From CACIAM-69d sp001698445 (GTDB lineage Bacteria > Cyanobacteriota > Cyanobacteriia > CACIAM-69d): 64,000 bases of DNA. The position numbers and the translations under genes were made by a program. The notes under the pieces were generated by a model. It was not told the origin of the DNA. It ran no database searches and was given only the letters and a program-made list of their open reading frames with translations. Of the stretch, positions 54,621 through 62,875 are shown piece by piece. The stretch lies in assembly GCF_043235035.1 (NCBI RefSeq), contig NZ_JAZAQF010000001.1, positions 124,001 to 188,000 of the forward strand, given 5' to 3'. Numbering within the stretch: the stretch's first letter is position 1; the number at the start of each line of letters is the position of its first letter.

Positions 54621-55546
54621 TTGCCAAGGTTCTCGAAGGAGCAGGCGGTAAAGTTGCCGAAGAATGGCTGCCTAGATTGCTCACTTCTTCAATTATCTTT
54701 TGGGCAGGTGGCTTGGCTGCTGCCATTTTCCGCTTTGGCTGGCGGTCTGTACTGGATGCCCTGAATGGCCAATCGGAAGCGATTCAAATTGCTTTTTTAA
54801 TTGTTGTGTTAGCCGGTGCGATTGCATCTTCGATGGTAGTCGAACGGTTTCAGCTCGCCGCGTTGCGTGGACTAGAAGGCTATTGGCCTTCAGTGTTTAG
54901 GCATCAACGGAGACAGTTGGTTGCCAAGCAGATAGCAAGTCGCAAGAAAATCTATCAGCAGTGGAGCAAGGTTGCCAAGGCCTACAAGCAGCAACCCAAT
55001 TCAGAATTACACAGCCAGTATATTCAGCTTCAAGATCGCTTAGAAGAGTTTCCTAAAAGCGATTTGATGCCGACCCGATTTGGGAATATTTTGCGGGCGG
55101 CGGAGTTGCGATCGCTCGATAAATATGGGTTGGATGCGGTGATTTGTTGGCCGCGATTGTGGCTGTTGCTGCCCGAGTCAGCCAAAGCAGATTTACAGGC
55201 CGCGCGGGCCGAGCTGAATGCCATGGCTCGGTTGTGGATTTGGAGCTGGTTATTTTTTATTTGGGCGTTTTGGGCTTGGTGGGCAGCACTAATCGCCCTG
55301 TTCTCAATTTGCTTTGCCTATCACTGGGCGATCGCAGCGGCCAAAACCTATGGCGACTTGATCGAAGCGAGTTTTGATCTTTATCGTGGTTTGCTCTACG
55401 AGGCTTTGCGATTACCCTTTCCGAAGCAAGCAGACCAAGAACCGGCCGCCGGACGGATGTTAACTCAATATCTTTGGCGTGGTACTTTGCCAGAGTCCTA
55501 TAAATTTATTGCAACTTCAGAAATTTCCCCAGTAATTGATCAATAG
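54617..55546 (+). CDS. Membrane protein of unknown function
   Basis: A 309-residue protein. Two hydrophobic segments lie near the N-terminus ('LLTSSIIFWAGGLAAAIF', 'IQIAFLIVVLAGAIASSMVV'), then a cytoplasmic helical region ('RQLVAKQIASRKKIYQQWSK'). A conserved-looking block 'MPTRFGNILRAAELRSLDKYG', 'LDAVICWPRLWLLLPE' follows, then two more segments ('LWIWSWLFFIWAFWAWW', 'LIALFSICFAYHWAI'). I have seen the 'GNILRAAE...YGLDAV..WPRL' pattern in bacterial membrane proteins of unknown role. Overlap with the zinc-ribbon gene suggests a complex at the membrane. Confidence 0.6.
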   Translation: MIAKVLEGAGGKVAEEWLPRLLTSSIIFWAGGLAAAIFRFGWRSVLDALNGQSEAIQIAFLIVVLAGAIASSMVVERFQLAALRGLEGYWPSVFRHQRRQLVAKQIASRKKIYQQWSKVAKAYKQQPNSELHSQYIQLQDRLEEFPKSDLMPTRFGNILRAAELRSLDKYGLDAVICWPRLWLLLPESAKADLQAARAELNAMARLWIWSWLFFIWAFWAWWAALIALFSICFAYHWAIAAAKTYGDLIEASFDLYRGLLYEALRLPFPKQADQEPAAGRMLTQYLWRGTLPESYKFIATSEISPVIDQ

Positions 55547-55751
55547 AAATTCGCACATGAAAACTAATTTCATGGCTTTGCTATCTCAGTCGATCGAGCA
55601 TAGTTGTCTCCCGGATCCCGATCGCAACAAAGGTAGGCAAAAAGCTGGGGCACGATCGCAGACCCGTAATAATTGACGGCGAGGGGGATAATGACCATTC
55701 AATCCCCCGATCGCCCCGTATTGCGGCTTCCAAATCTGTCATCGGGCAAGG

Positions 55752-56432
55752 CTAGGAAGCCTTGGGAAATTCGTATCGCTTCAATTCCGTGGTGGTTTGC
55801 AGCGCATTGCTGGCATCCCAAATTTGCCACTTCACTGGCCCAACACGATCGGCATACCACATCACCTTGCGGAATGCTGTTCCCGCTTTTTCTCCCGTAA
55901 TTTCCACCCGAATTGTATTAAATTTGCCCGCTGGAACCGTGACTTCTTCCGCCGCCGCTGCCTTGTAGGACTCGGAGGCGTTCGCGGTGGCTGCACCCAC
56001 CTGCTGACCAGTCCAAGACCATTGATCGCCCACCTTCGGTGGATTTTTCAAAATGGGCTTGATTGGATCATTAACCGTTTCGTTGGTCATGCCATTACGA
56101 GCCAACACAAACTTAATTTCCTTGACCCAACCTTCTCCCTTGAGATAGAGCAAATTAGACGGCCCAAATCCTAAATCTTGCTCAGTGGTGTAGCGCATTT
56201 GCGAGCCGTCGCGATCGGCCCCAATTACCTTGATTAGCAAGTTGCCTGTTGTGCCCTGTGCTGCGTGGGTCGTGGTATATTCCCAACGACCATTCAAGGG
56301 AAAGGGGTAATAGTCGGGTGGAGGTGGCGCGGCCCACAGTCCCGTTGCCGTCAGCAGTGCGATCGCCAGTCCCAACATAAACCCAACAACCCAACGGCCG
56401 CCCACGAACTCCCCTAGCCGCTGCCAATTCAT
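55752..56432 (-). CDS. Exported hypothetical protein
   Basis: A 226-residue protein with a signal peptide ('VVGFMLGLAIALLTATGLWA', near 15-34). A beta-rich periplasmic domain follows: 'YYPFPLNGRWEYTTTHAAQG', 'LLYLKGEGWVKEIKFVLA', 'VGDQWSWTG', 'VTVPAGKFNTIRVEIT' and 'RVMWYADRVGPVKWQ'-like strands. The pattern resembles DUF3108/TapB-like periplasmic proteins, but I am not certain of the family. The internal ATG at 56432 is chosen because it begins the signal sequence; codons upstream to 56591 have no protein character. Confidence 0.7.
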   Translation of the reverse strand: MNWQRLGEFVGGRWVVGFMLGLAIALLTATGLWAAPPPPDYYPFPLNGRWEYTTTHAAQGTTGNLLIKVIGADRDGSQMRYTTEQDLGFGPSNLLYLKGEGWVKEIKFVLARNGMTNETVNDPIKPILKNPPKVGDQWSWTGQQVGAATANASESYKAAAAEEVTVPAGKFNTIRVEITGEKAGTAFRKVMWYADRVGPVKWQIWDASNALQTTTELKRYEFPKAS

Positions 56433-56869
56433 AGAGCTAGCTTGGCGCTGGGTTTGATGCGGTCTCTGTTGTGCAATCTTGAGCTGGAAAAATATCATTT
56501 CAAATCCAGAACAACTACTCCCATTAAGATAGGCATTACCTGCCCGATTGCACAGGAAATATGTTGATCTGTTAAGCGCTAACCCAATCAATAAAAATGA
56601 GGAGATTTTTTGTAATCTTTGATGATTTTGATTTTGGAATTTTAAGTTTTCGACTTTAAAAATTTAAGTATTAATGAGACTTTGGTTGCTGAATTTTGGG
56701 TTGAATTTTGTTGAATCAAGGGTTTTCAGGATTGAATCAACTGGACTAAATTGGAGGATGCTGGGCAGATCGGCGGCTTCAAGGTTGATGCAACAACCCG
56801 CCCCAAAAACCAACAGGAAATGGGTGGGTCGATCGCCCGGATTAACCCACCCGATCGAGCGTTGGAAAC

Positions 56870-58366
56870 CTAGCTCAAGTGCGATCGCACCACGGCGGCC
56901 AGGCGATCGGCCCAATGGCGCACCAAATCCGCCTCGGCCGCTTCCACCATCACGCGAATCACCGGCTCCGTGCCCGAAGCCCGCACCAAAATCCGGCCCG
57001 CATCGCCCATTTGGGTTTCGGCCTGAGCGATCGCCTCGGCCACGGGGGCGCAATCTTGCCAGCCCAACCGGCGCGCGCGATCCTCAACTCGCACATTTTC
57101 CAGCAGTTGTGGATATTTCTGGAAGCTGTCATCCACCCAGACGGCGAGCGATCGCCCGGACTGCTTCACCAGGGCCGCCAGGTGCAGCGCCACCAACGTG
57201 CCATCGCCGCTGACGGCGTAGTGACGGCAAAGGATGTGACCCGACTGCTCACCGCCCAGCATGTAGCCGCGATCGAGCATTGCCTTTTGTACGTATTGAT
57301 CGCCCACGGCCGTGCGGATCAGATTGCCGCCCTGCTTTTGCCAAGCCCGCTCAAAGCCCAGGTTCGCCATCACCGTCGAAACGATCGTTGCTTCCGGCAG
57401 CTTGTCGCTCGATCGCAGGGTTTGCCCCCAGAAATAAAGGATGTAGTCGCCATCGACCACGCGCCCTTTACCATCGACCGCCAACACCCGATCAGCATCC
57501 CCATCAAAGGCAAAGCCCAGATCCGCTTGATGCTCAATCACCGCTGCTTTCAGGGACTCTAAGTGAGTTGAGCCGCAATTCACATTAATCCGATCGCCGT
57601 CCGGTTCCCCGTGCAGGACAATCACCGTTGCGCCCAACTCCTCAAACACTGCCGGGGCCACCTTGGCGCTGGCTCCCCAAGCCGTATCCAACACCACCTT
57701 CAAACCCGCCAACGGGCGATCGCCCCAGCCCTCTTGCTCCAGGGTTTGTTCCAGGGACACCGCATAGCCGCGCACCAGCTCGGGCCGGAAATAGCCCCGG
57801 CCGCAACCGGTCACGGGTTCCAAACCGGGCAACACGTGGTGACGCAAGGCCGATTCAATTTGTTGTTGGGCTTCCTTGGCCAGCTTGTGCCCATCGGGGC
57901 CGAAGAACTTCAAGCCGTTGTCGCCGGGCGGGTTGTGGCTGGCGGAAATCATCGCGCCCCCGATCGCCCCGGTCGCTTCCACCAAATAGGCCACGCAGGG
58001 AGTTGGGCAGAGGCCCACATTCCACACCTCCAACCCCGCCGCCGTCAGCCCCGCCGTCAGGGCCGCCGCCAGCATTTCGCTGGAGTTGCGGGAATCTTGG
58101 CCCACGACGATCGCCCCTTTGCCCGATCGGGCCGCAAACACACGCCCGGCCCAATAGCCCACATGCAGCGCCAAGCTCGCGGTCAACACCTCGCCCACGC
58201 GCCCGCGAATCCCGTCGGTTCCAAACAGGGGCACGCTCTCGGGAATTTCCAGGGGCGACAACCCATGCAGATTCAGATTCAAGCTTGGTTGCTCCAAATC
58301 CTGGGGTTTTTGGTTCAACCCAAGTTCGCCCGATTCGCGACCCAACCGAACAGGAGACGTAACCAT
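56870..58366 (-). CDS. glmM: Phosphoglucosamine mutase
   Basis: GlmM converts glucosamine-6-phosphate to glucosamine-1-phosphate for peptidoglycan and LPS synthesis. The core starts at 'PLFGTDGIRGRVGEVLT', about 47 residues after the ATG at 58366. The phospho-Ser lies in 'GGAMISASHNPPGDNGLKFF', the Mg site is 'FDGDADRVLAVDGKG', the sugar loop is 'LGGEQSGHILCRHY' and the phosphate site 'VRASGTEPVIRVMVEA'. It is an essential housekeeping gene inside the conflict-gene island. The frame is open further upstream, to 58450, without homology. Confidence 0.95.
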   Translation of the reverse strand: MVTSPVRLGRESGELGLNQKPQDLEQPSLNLNLHGLSPLEIPESVPLFGTDGIRGRVGEVLTASLALHVGYWAGRVFAARSGKGAIVVGQDSRNSSEMLAAALTAGLTAAGLEVWNVGLCPTPCVAYLVEATGAIGGAMISASHNPPGDNGLKFFGPDGHKLAKEAQQQIESALRHHVLPGLEPVTGCGRGYFRPELVRGYAVSLEQTLEQEGWGDRPLAGLKVVLDTAWGASAKVAPAVFEELGATVIVLHGEPDGDRINVNCGSTHLESLKAAVIEHQADLGFAFDGDADRVLAVDGKGRVVDGDYILYFWGQTLRSSDKLPEATIVSTVMANLGFERAWQKQGGNLIRTAVGDQYVQKAMLDRGYMLGGEQSGHILCRHYAVSGDGTLVALHLAALVKQSGRSLAVWVDDSFQKYPQLLENVRVEDRARRLGWQDCAPVAEAIAQAETQMGDAGRILVRASGTEPVIRVMVEAAEADLVRHWADRLAAVVRSHLS

Positions 58367-58656
58367 AATTGCGCTCACTCCACACCAAGGGTTTGTGTTG
58401 CTTTCCACACCAAATCGATCTCGCGTCCGCACGATCGACATAGTTCGCAACTCGCCTGAAGGATAGCACGGGCCGATCGAGCGGTTGGATCGCCCCCGAT
58501 ACCATGGCGCTGTTTGGGGGAGTGAGTAAACTTAAGGCAGATGTGAGGCGCGATCGCCCCGGTTTGCCCCAAGCCCGGAGGATTCGATCGCATCCAATCA
58601 AAAGCGCATTGGAGTAGGCAGGACGTAGAACTTTTAAATCAGCGAGGGCGGTGGAC

Positions 58657-59115
58657 ATGGGCGATCGAGCCATTACCTACGACAGCGACTTCTATGGTTG
58701 GGTGCAGCAACAAACGGCGCTGATTCGTCAGGGCCAGTGGAGCGAACTGGACGCGCACAACTTATTGGAGGAGTTGGAAAGCTTGGGGCGATCGGAAAAG
58801 CGGGCGTTGATTAGCCAAATTGCGCGGCTCTGTGCCCATTTGCTGAAGTGGCGCTATCAACCGGCCAAGCGCAGTCGATCGTGGGTGTTGAGCATTCGCA
58901 GCGCCCGCCAGGAAATTGCGGCGATTTTGCGCGATAACCCCAGTTTGCGAGCCAAGCTGCCGGAAGTATTTGCGGATGGCTACGATCGCGGTCGGTTGAT
59001 GGCCCTTGAAGAAACGGGCCTGGCCGATCGCGATATTCCCGAGGTTGCGCCCTTTGACTGGCCAACGGCGATCGAACAGGCGATCGATTTTCCTGACAAT
59101 TCCCCTAACCCATGA
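58657..59115 (+). CDS. DUF29 family protein
   Basis: A 152-residue helical protein of the DUF29 family, abundant in cyanobacteria, function unknown. Visible: 'YDSDFYGWVQQQTALIRQGQW', 'NLLEELESLGRSEKRAL', 'LCAHLLKWRYQP' and 'RSWVLSIRSARQEIAAIL'. The ATG at 58657 with GAGGG upstream is preferred over a GTG six bases earlier. Its TGA overlaps the ATG of the STAND gene (ATGA), so the two are translationally coupled. Confidence 0.88.
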   Translation: MGDRAITYDSDFYGWVQQQTALIRQGQWSELDAHNLLEELESLGRSEKRALISQIARLCAHLLKWRYQPAKRSRSWVLSIRSARQEIAAILRDNPSLRAKLPEVFADGYDRGRLMALEETGLADRDIPEVAPFDWPTAIEQAIDFPDNSPNP

Positions 59116-61562
59116 GTGATTCCCAACAGCCGATCGAGAACTGGCAAGGGCTGAATTTCAAAGGCAGCCAAAACGACATTCACGATAACCAGTTCGTGAA
59201 GCAGCAGGGCATTATTGCCAACGATCAAGCCACGATCAAGATCGGCAAGGTTGAACAGACGATGGGCGATCGCATCGAGCAGAACCACAGTGGTTCGGGC
59301 GATAACGTTGCGCGTGATAAGCACGTCCATAACCATATCCACCAGTCATCCCCACTACCGAAACGAACTGGGGATGGGCCGCCAAATAATTTGCCGGGCG
59401 CACGCAAGCTATTTTTTGGACGCGATGAAGTGCTGGAGGAATTGCACCAGCGTCTGCAAACGGGCAATCACCAAGTCGCGATCGCCAGTGTGGATGGTAT
59501 GGGCGGCGTGGGCAAAACCGAACTTGCATTGCAATACGCTTATTGGCAGTTGCACGAAACCTATCGCGGTGGAGCGGTGTGGCTAGCCGGAGAACGGGCG
59601 GGGGTTGAGCTGCTGGACTTCGCCCGACCATTTTTCCCGAATCAAAACCTATCGGATTGGGGGGATTTGCCGAAGCAGTTGCGCTATTGCTTTGACCATT
59701 GGCCAGCAAAGGAAATGCCACCGGAGTCGGTGTTGTTGATTTTTGATGATGTGACGGACTATCGCACTCAAGTTCACGCAATTTTGCCGCCTGATTCGCG
59801 GTTTCGGGTGTTGATCACGACGCGGGCGAAGTTTCAGGGGGTTGAGCGGCTGGAATTGGAGGTTTTGACCCCCGAGGCGGCGCTCCAGTTGCTCACAAGC
59901 ATTGTCGGAACGGAGCGGATCGCGGCGGAACCTGAGACGGCAGCGGCGCTGTGCAAATGGCTGGGCTATTTGCCGTTGGGGATTGAGTTGGTGGGCTACT
60001 ACCTGAAGCGCAAGGCGGATCTGTCGCTAGCCACCATGCAGGAGCGGCTGGAGGCAAAACGGTTACAGGCCCCGGCGATCGCCCCCAAAGACCGAGATTT
60101 TCCCGAGGGGATGACGGCGCGGCGCGGGGTGGCAGCGGCCTTTGAGTTGAGTTGGCAAGCGTTGGACTCGGAGGCGCAACGGCTGGCGGTGTTGTTGGGT
60201 TGTTTTGGGCCGGCTCCGGTGTTGTGGGGCTGGGTGCTGGGTTGTTTGCCCAACGACGACGAGGAGGATCTTGAAGAGGCGCGGGATCAGTTGGTGAAGC
60301 TGAGTTTGGTGAAAGCTGAGGACGGGCAATATGATTTGCATCCGCTGATTCGGGAGTTTTTTGCAGCCAAACGGGTGGACTGGCCTGAGGGCGGGGCGCT
60401 GCAACAAGCGTTTTTGGGGCAAATGGTGAGCGTGGCGAAAACGGTTCTGCAAACGGTGACGCTGGCCGACTTGGCACGCACCCGCCCCACCTGGTCTCAC
60501 TTGGAAGCAGCAGCGGCAGCCAGTGGCGAGATTAATGATGACGATTGCGGTTGGCCCTTCACAGCACTGGCGCGGCTGGCTGAGGGGCAAGGTCTCTGGG
60601 CTGAGGCTGAACAGCACTGGAGCGATCGCTTGAGCACCACCGAACGCCGCTTCGGCCCCGTCCATCCCGCCACCGCCACCAGCCTCAACAACTTGGCACT
60701 ACTCTACGAATCCCAGGGACGGTACGAGGCAACAGAACCCCTCTACCGGCGATCTCTGGAAATCCGTGAGCGAGTGCTGGGAGCCGACCATCCCGACACC
60801 GCCACCAGCCTCAACAACTTGGCACTACTCTACGAATCCCAGGGACGGTACGAGGCAGCAGAACCCCTCTACCGGCGATCTCTGGAAATCCGTGAGCGAG
60901 TGCTGGGAGCCGACCATCCCGACACCGCCACCAGCCTCAACAACTTGGCATACCTCTACAAATCCCAGGGACGGTACGAGGAAGCGGAACCCCTCTACCG
61001 GCGATCTCTGGAAATTCGTGAGCAAGTGCTTGGAGCCGACCATCCCGACACTGCCTCCAGCCTCAACAACTTGGCAGGACTCTACCAATCTCAGGGACGG
61101 TACGAGGAAGCGGAACCCCTCTATCAGCGATCTCTGGAAATCTGTGAGCGAGTGCTGGGAGCCGACCATCCCGACACCGCCGCCAGCCTCAACAATTTGG
61201 CAGGACTCTATCAATCCCAGGGACAGTATGAGGCAGCGGAACCCCTCTACCGGCGATCTCTGGAAATCAGTGAGCGAGTGCTAGGGGCTGAACATCCCGA
61301 CACCGCCACCAGCCTCAACAACTTGGCAGTGCTGCACTATTACCAAAATCGTTGGGGTGAAGCCGAGCGGCTGTTGGTGCGTGCTTTGGAGATTCGGGTG
61401 CAGAAGTTGGGTGAAGCCCATCCCCGCACCCAAACCAGCCTCCAAAGTTTGTACGGTCTGGTGCAAGTCGCCCTCCAGCAGGGTCGCGCCGCCGAACTCT
61501 CCGACCACCCCCTCACCCAATCCATCCTGCAAGAACTCACCACCCCACCCGAAACCCCGTAG
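59112..61562 (+). CDS. STAND NTPase (NB-ARC) with kinesin-light-chain-type TPRs
   Basis: An 816-residue sensor-switch ATPase. Residues 15-80 form an Asn/Asp/His/Gly-rich repetitive N-terminus ('HDNQFVKQQGIIANDQATIK', 'GSGDNVARDK', 'HVHNHIH'). The NB-ARC domain has Walker A 'DGMGGVGKTEL' (Lys135), Walker B 'VLLIFDDV' (Asp212-213), sensor 'RVLITTR' and 'LGYLPLGIELV', followed by a winged-helix part. The C-terminal half (about 515-790) has six or seven 42-residue TPRs such as 'TSLNNLALLYESQGRYEATE'. No toxic domain is attached. The partner DUF29 overlaps its start. Confidence 0.88.
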   Translation: MSDSQQPIENWQGLNFKGSQNDIHDNQFVKQQGIIANDQATIKIGKVEQTMGDRIEQNHSGSGDNVARDKHVHNHIHQSSPLPKRTGDGPPNNLPGARKLFFGRDEVLEELHQRLQTGNHQVAIASVDGMGGVGKTELALQYAYWQLHETYRGGAVWLAGERAGVELLDFARPFFPNQNLSDWGDLPKQLRYCFDHWPAKEMPPESVLLIFDDVTDYRTQVHAILPPDSRFRVLITTRAKFQGVERLELEVLTPEAALQLLTSIVGTERIAAEPETAAALCKWLGYLPLGIELVGYYLKRKADLSLATMQERLEAKRLQAPAIAPKDRDFPEGMTARRGVAAAFELSWQALDSEAQRLAVLLGCFGPAPVLWGWVLGCLPNDDEEDLEEARDQLVKLSLVKAEDGQYDLHPLIREFFAAKRVDWPEGGALQQAFLGQMVSVAKTVLQTVTLADLARTRPTWSHLEAAAAASGEINDDDCGWPFTALARLAEGQGLWAEAEQHWSDRLSTTERRFGPVHPATATSLNNLALLYESQGRYEATEPLYRRSLEIRERVLGADHPDTATSLNNLALLYESQGRYEAAEPLYRRSLEIRERVLGADHPDTATSLNNLAYLYKSQGRYEEAEPLYRRSLEIREQVLGADHPDTASSLNNLAGLYQSQGRYEEAEPLYQRSLEICERVLGADHPDTAASLNNLAGLYQSQGQYEAAEPLYRRSLEISERVLGAEHPDTATSLNNLAVLHYYQNRWGEAERLLVRALEIRVQKLGEAHPRTQTSLQSLYGLVQVALQQGRAAELSDHPLTQSILQELTTPPETP

Positions 61563-61618
61563 GGTGCGTAGGGCAACGGTTTGCAGGTTTCCGAGATGGG
61601 ATTTGTGCCCTACGCACC
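61563..61618. repeat. Palindromic element after the STAND gene
   Basis: GGTGCGTAGGGCA (61563-61575) and TGCCCTACGCACC (61606-61618), a perfect 13-base inverted repeat around a 30-base interior, overlapping the last bases of the stop region. It is a MITE/REP-like dispersed palindrome of a type frequent in cyanobacteria. Confidence 0.75.
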
Positions 61619-61664
61619 GCCACCATTGATGCTAGCCAACCGACTCGTGATCCCGAGGGGTGAT

Positions 61665-61745
61665 CACGCCGCCGACCTCTCCGACCACCCCCTCACCCCA
61701 GCTATTTTGCAAGAATTACAGAATCCCTCAACCATTCATCCATGA
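61665..61745 (+). pseudogene. Duplicated C-terminal tail of a STAND-TPR protein
   Basis: The frame reads 'HAADLSDHPLTPAILQELQN...' and stops at 61743-61745. It closely matches the real C-terminus of the STAND gene just upstream ('AAELSDHPLTQSILQELTT'). The rest of that second gene is missing. It overlaps the start of the BECR-like gene. Confidence 0.65.
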
Positions 61746-62101
61746 CCAGCAACGGCCAAACCAACATTCCACCACTCGCCCAAACCCAATCCATCAGCGG
61801 CACACCCATTCGCATCACCCACCAGCAATGGGCCCACATCACCGAAAACCACGACTACATGGCCGGTTGCCTCGATATGGTCATTGAAACCGTCAGCGAT
61901 CCTGACCTGATCGCCAATGGCTGGACAGACGAAAAAGTCGCCCTTCGGCACTACCCCAAAACCCCAATCACCGAGAAAAATGCCGTCGTTGTCTACAAAG
62001 AAACCAGCCCCGAAGATGGCTTCGTGATCACCGCATTCTTGACCTCAAAACCCCACAAAATCACCCAACGAGGTATCCAATGGCAACGCCCGCAATCCTA
62101 A
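61742..62101 (+). CDS. BECR-fold (PBECR-like) toxin candidate
   Basis: A 119-residue protein. 'IRITHQQWAHITENHDYM' and the late 'NAVVVYKETSPEDGFVITAFLT' followed by 'ITQRGIQW' resemble the PBECR/DUF4258-like branch of the Barnase-EndoU-ColicinE5-RelE ribonuclease fold: His near the N-terminus, K/R and S/T near the end. It overlaps the DUF2283 gene by 22 bases, a typical toxin-antitoxin layout. The assignment of fold is by pattern only. Confidence 0.65.
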   Translation: MTSNGQTNIPPLAQTQSISGTPIRITHQQWAHITENHDYMAGCLDMVIETVSDPDLIANGWTDEKVALRHYPKTPITEKNAVVVYKETSPEDGFVITAFLTSKPHKITQRGIQWQRPQS

Positions 62102-62304
62102 ACGCCATTCCCCACCTGCTCCAGGCTCCCTCCAACCAAATTTGGAGTAGCTATGACCCGATCGCCGATGTTCTCTATCTCAGCTTTCGCAAACCCCAAA
62201 ACGCCAACGACAGCACCCTCGAAGACAACATCATTTATCACTATCACAACGAAATCTTGGTTGGTCTAACCATCCTGAACGCCAGCCAGAACCAGACCGC
62301 ATAA
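62080..62304 (+). CDS. DUF2283 family protein, probable antitoxin
   Basis: A 74-residue protein with the DUF2283 core: 'SSYDPIADVLYLSF' and 'EILVGLTILNAS'. DUF2283 proteins are often encoded beside small BECR/HicA/RelE-type toxins. It overlaps the upstream gene's 3' end by 22 bases in another frame. Confidence 0.82.
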   Translation: MATPAILNAIPHLLQAPSNQIWSSYDPIADVLYLSFRKPQNANDSTLEDNIIYHYHNEILVGLTILNASQNQTA

Positions 62305-62474
62305 CCCGATCGTCCCATTGCCGCCGACAACCGACTCGCGATCCCGAGGGGCGATCGACGGTGCGTGGGAGCCAAACCAGCCAAATCGTTACCCCGCAAG
62401 CGTTCTCCCGCTCACCCTACGCGATCGGTTCCGCGAGATCGCCCCTTGCTGCACAGGAGCAAAACTGCGCCAAT

Positions 62475-62867
62475 CTACTGAATCGCTGAATCTTCTCGAA
62501 AATCATCCCATTCAAATTCCAGAGAATTCACCAAGATCTCATCGGACTCTGCTTGAATGGCTTCGTAATCTCGATGGGGTAAATCTTCCATTTCTCCCTT
62601 AAAGAAAGCCCTCAAAAAAACAACATGCCACACATCATCAATAATCATTGAGCGATAGATGAGCCGGTAGCCACCTCTTTTGCCACAGTTCAAGCCAGGA
62701 ACCTGCAAGCGCATTTTTCGCAACCCATCCCAACCCGGAACAAGCAAGCCATAATCGGGATTGAGTGCCAACACTGCCTGTAGGGTCTGACAATAGCTCT
62801 CTAGCCTATGTTTTGATCGTTTAAGGCTTTTACGAGCTAAACGAGAACAATGAAAGCGAACATCCAT
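62475..62867 (-). CDS. RelE-like toxin
   Basis: A 130-residue protein. 'GLRKMRLQVPGLNCGKRGGYRLIYRS' and 'DVWHVVFLRAFFKGEMEDL' fit the RelE/ParE fold: basic central strand, 'GYRLIY', then a hydrophobic strand before 'FFKGEM'. A C-terminal acidic extension of about 35 residues follows. It lies eight bases downstream of a Panacea-domain gene, its presumed antitoxin. Confidence 0.78.
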   Translation of the reverse strand: MDVRFHCSRLARKSLKRSKHRLESYCQTLQAVLALNPDYGLLVPGWDGLRKMRLQVPGLNCGKRGGYRLIYRSMIIDDVWHVVFLRAFFKGEMEDLPHRDYEAIQAESDEILVNSLEFEWDDFREDSAIQ

Positions 62868-62875
62868 AGACTGTT

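Noticed and set aside
57611..58459. Long plus-strand frames opposite glmM
   Set aside because: They mirror a well-conserved housekeeping gene, have skewed composition (His, Arg, Pro, Gln) and no protein features.
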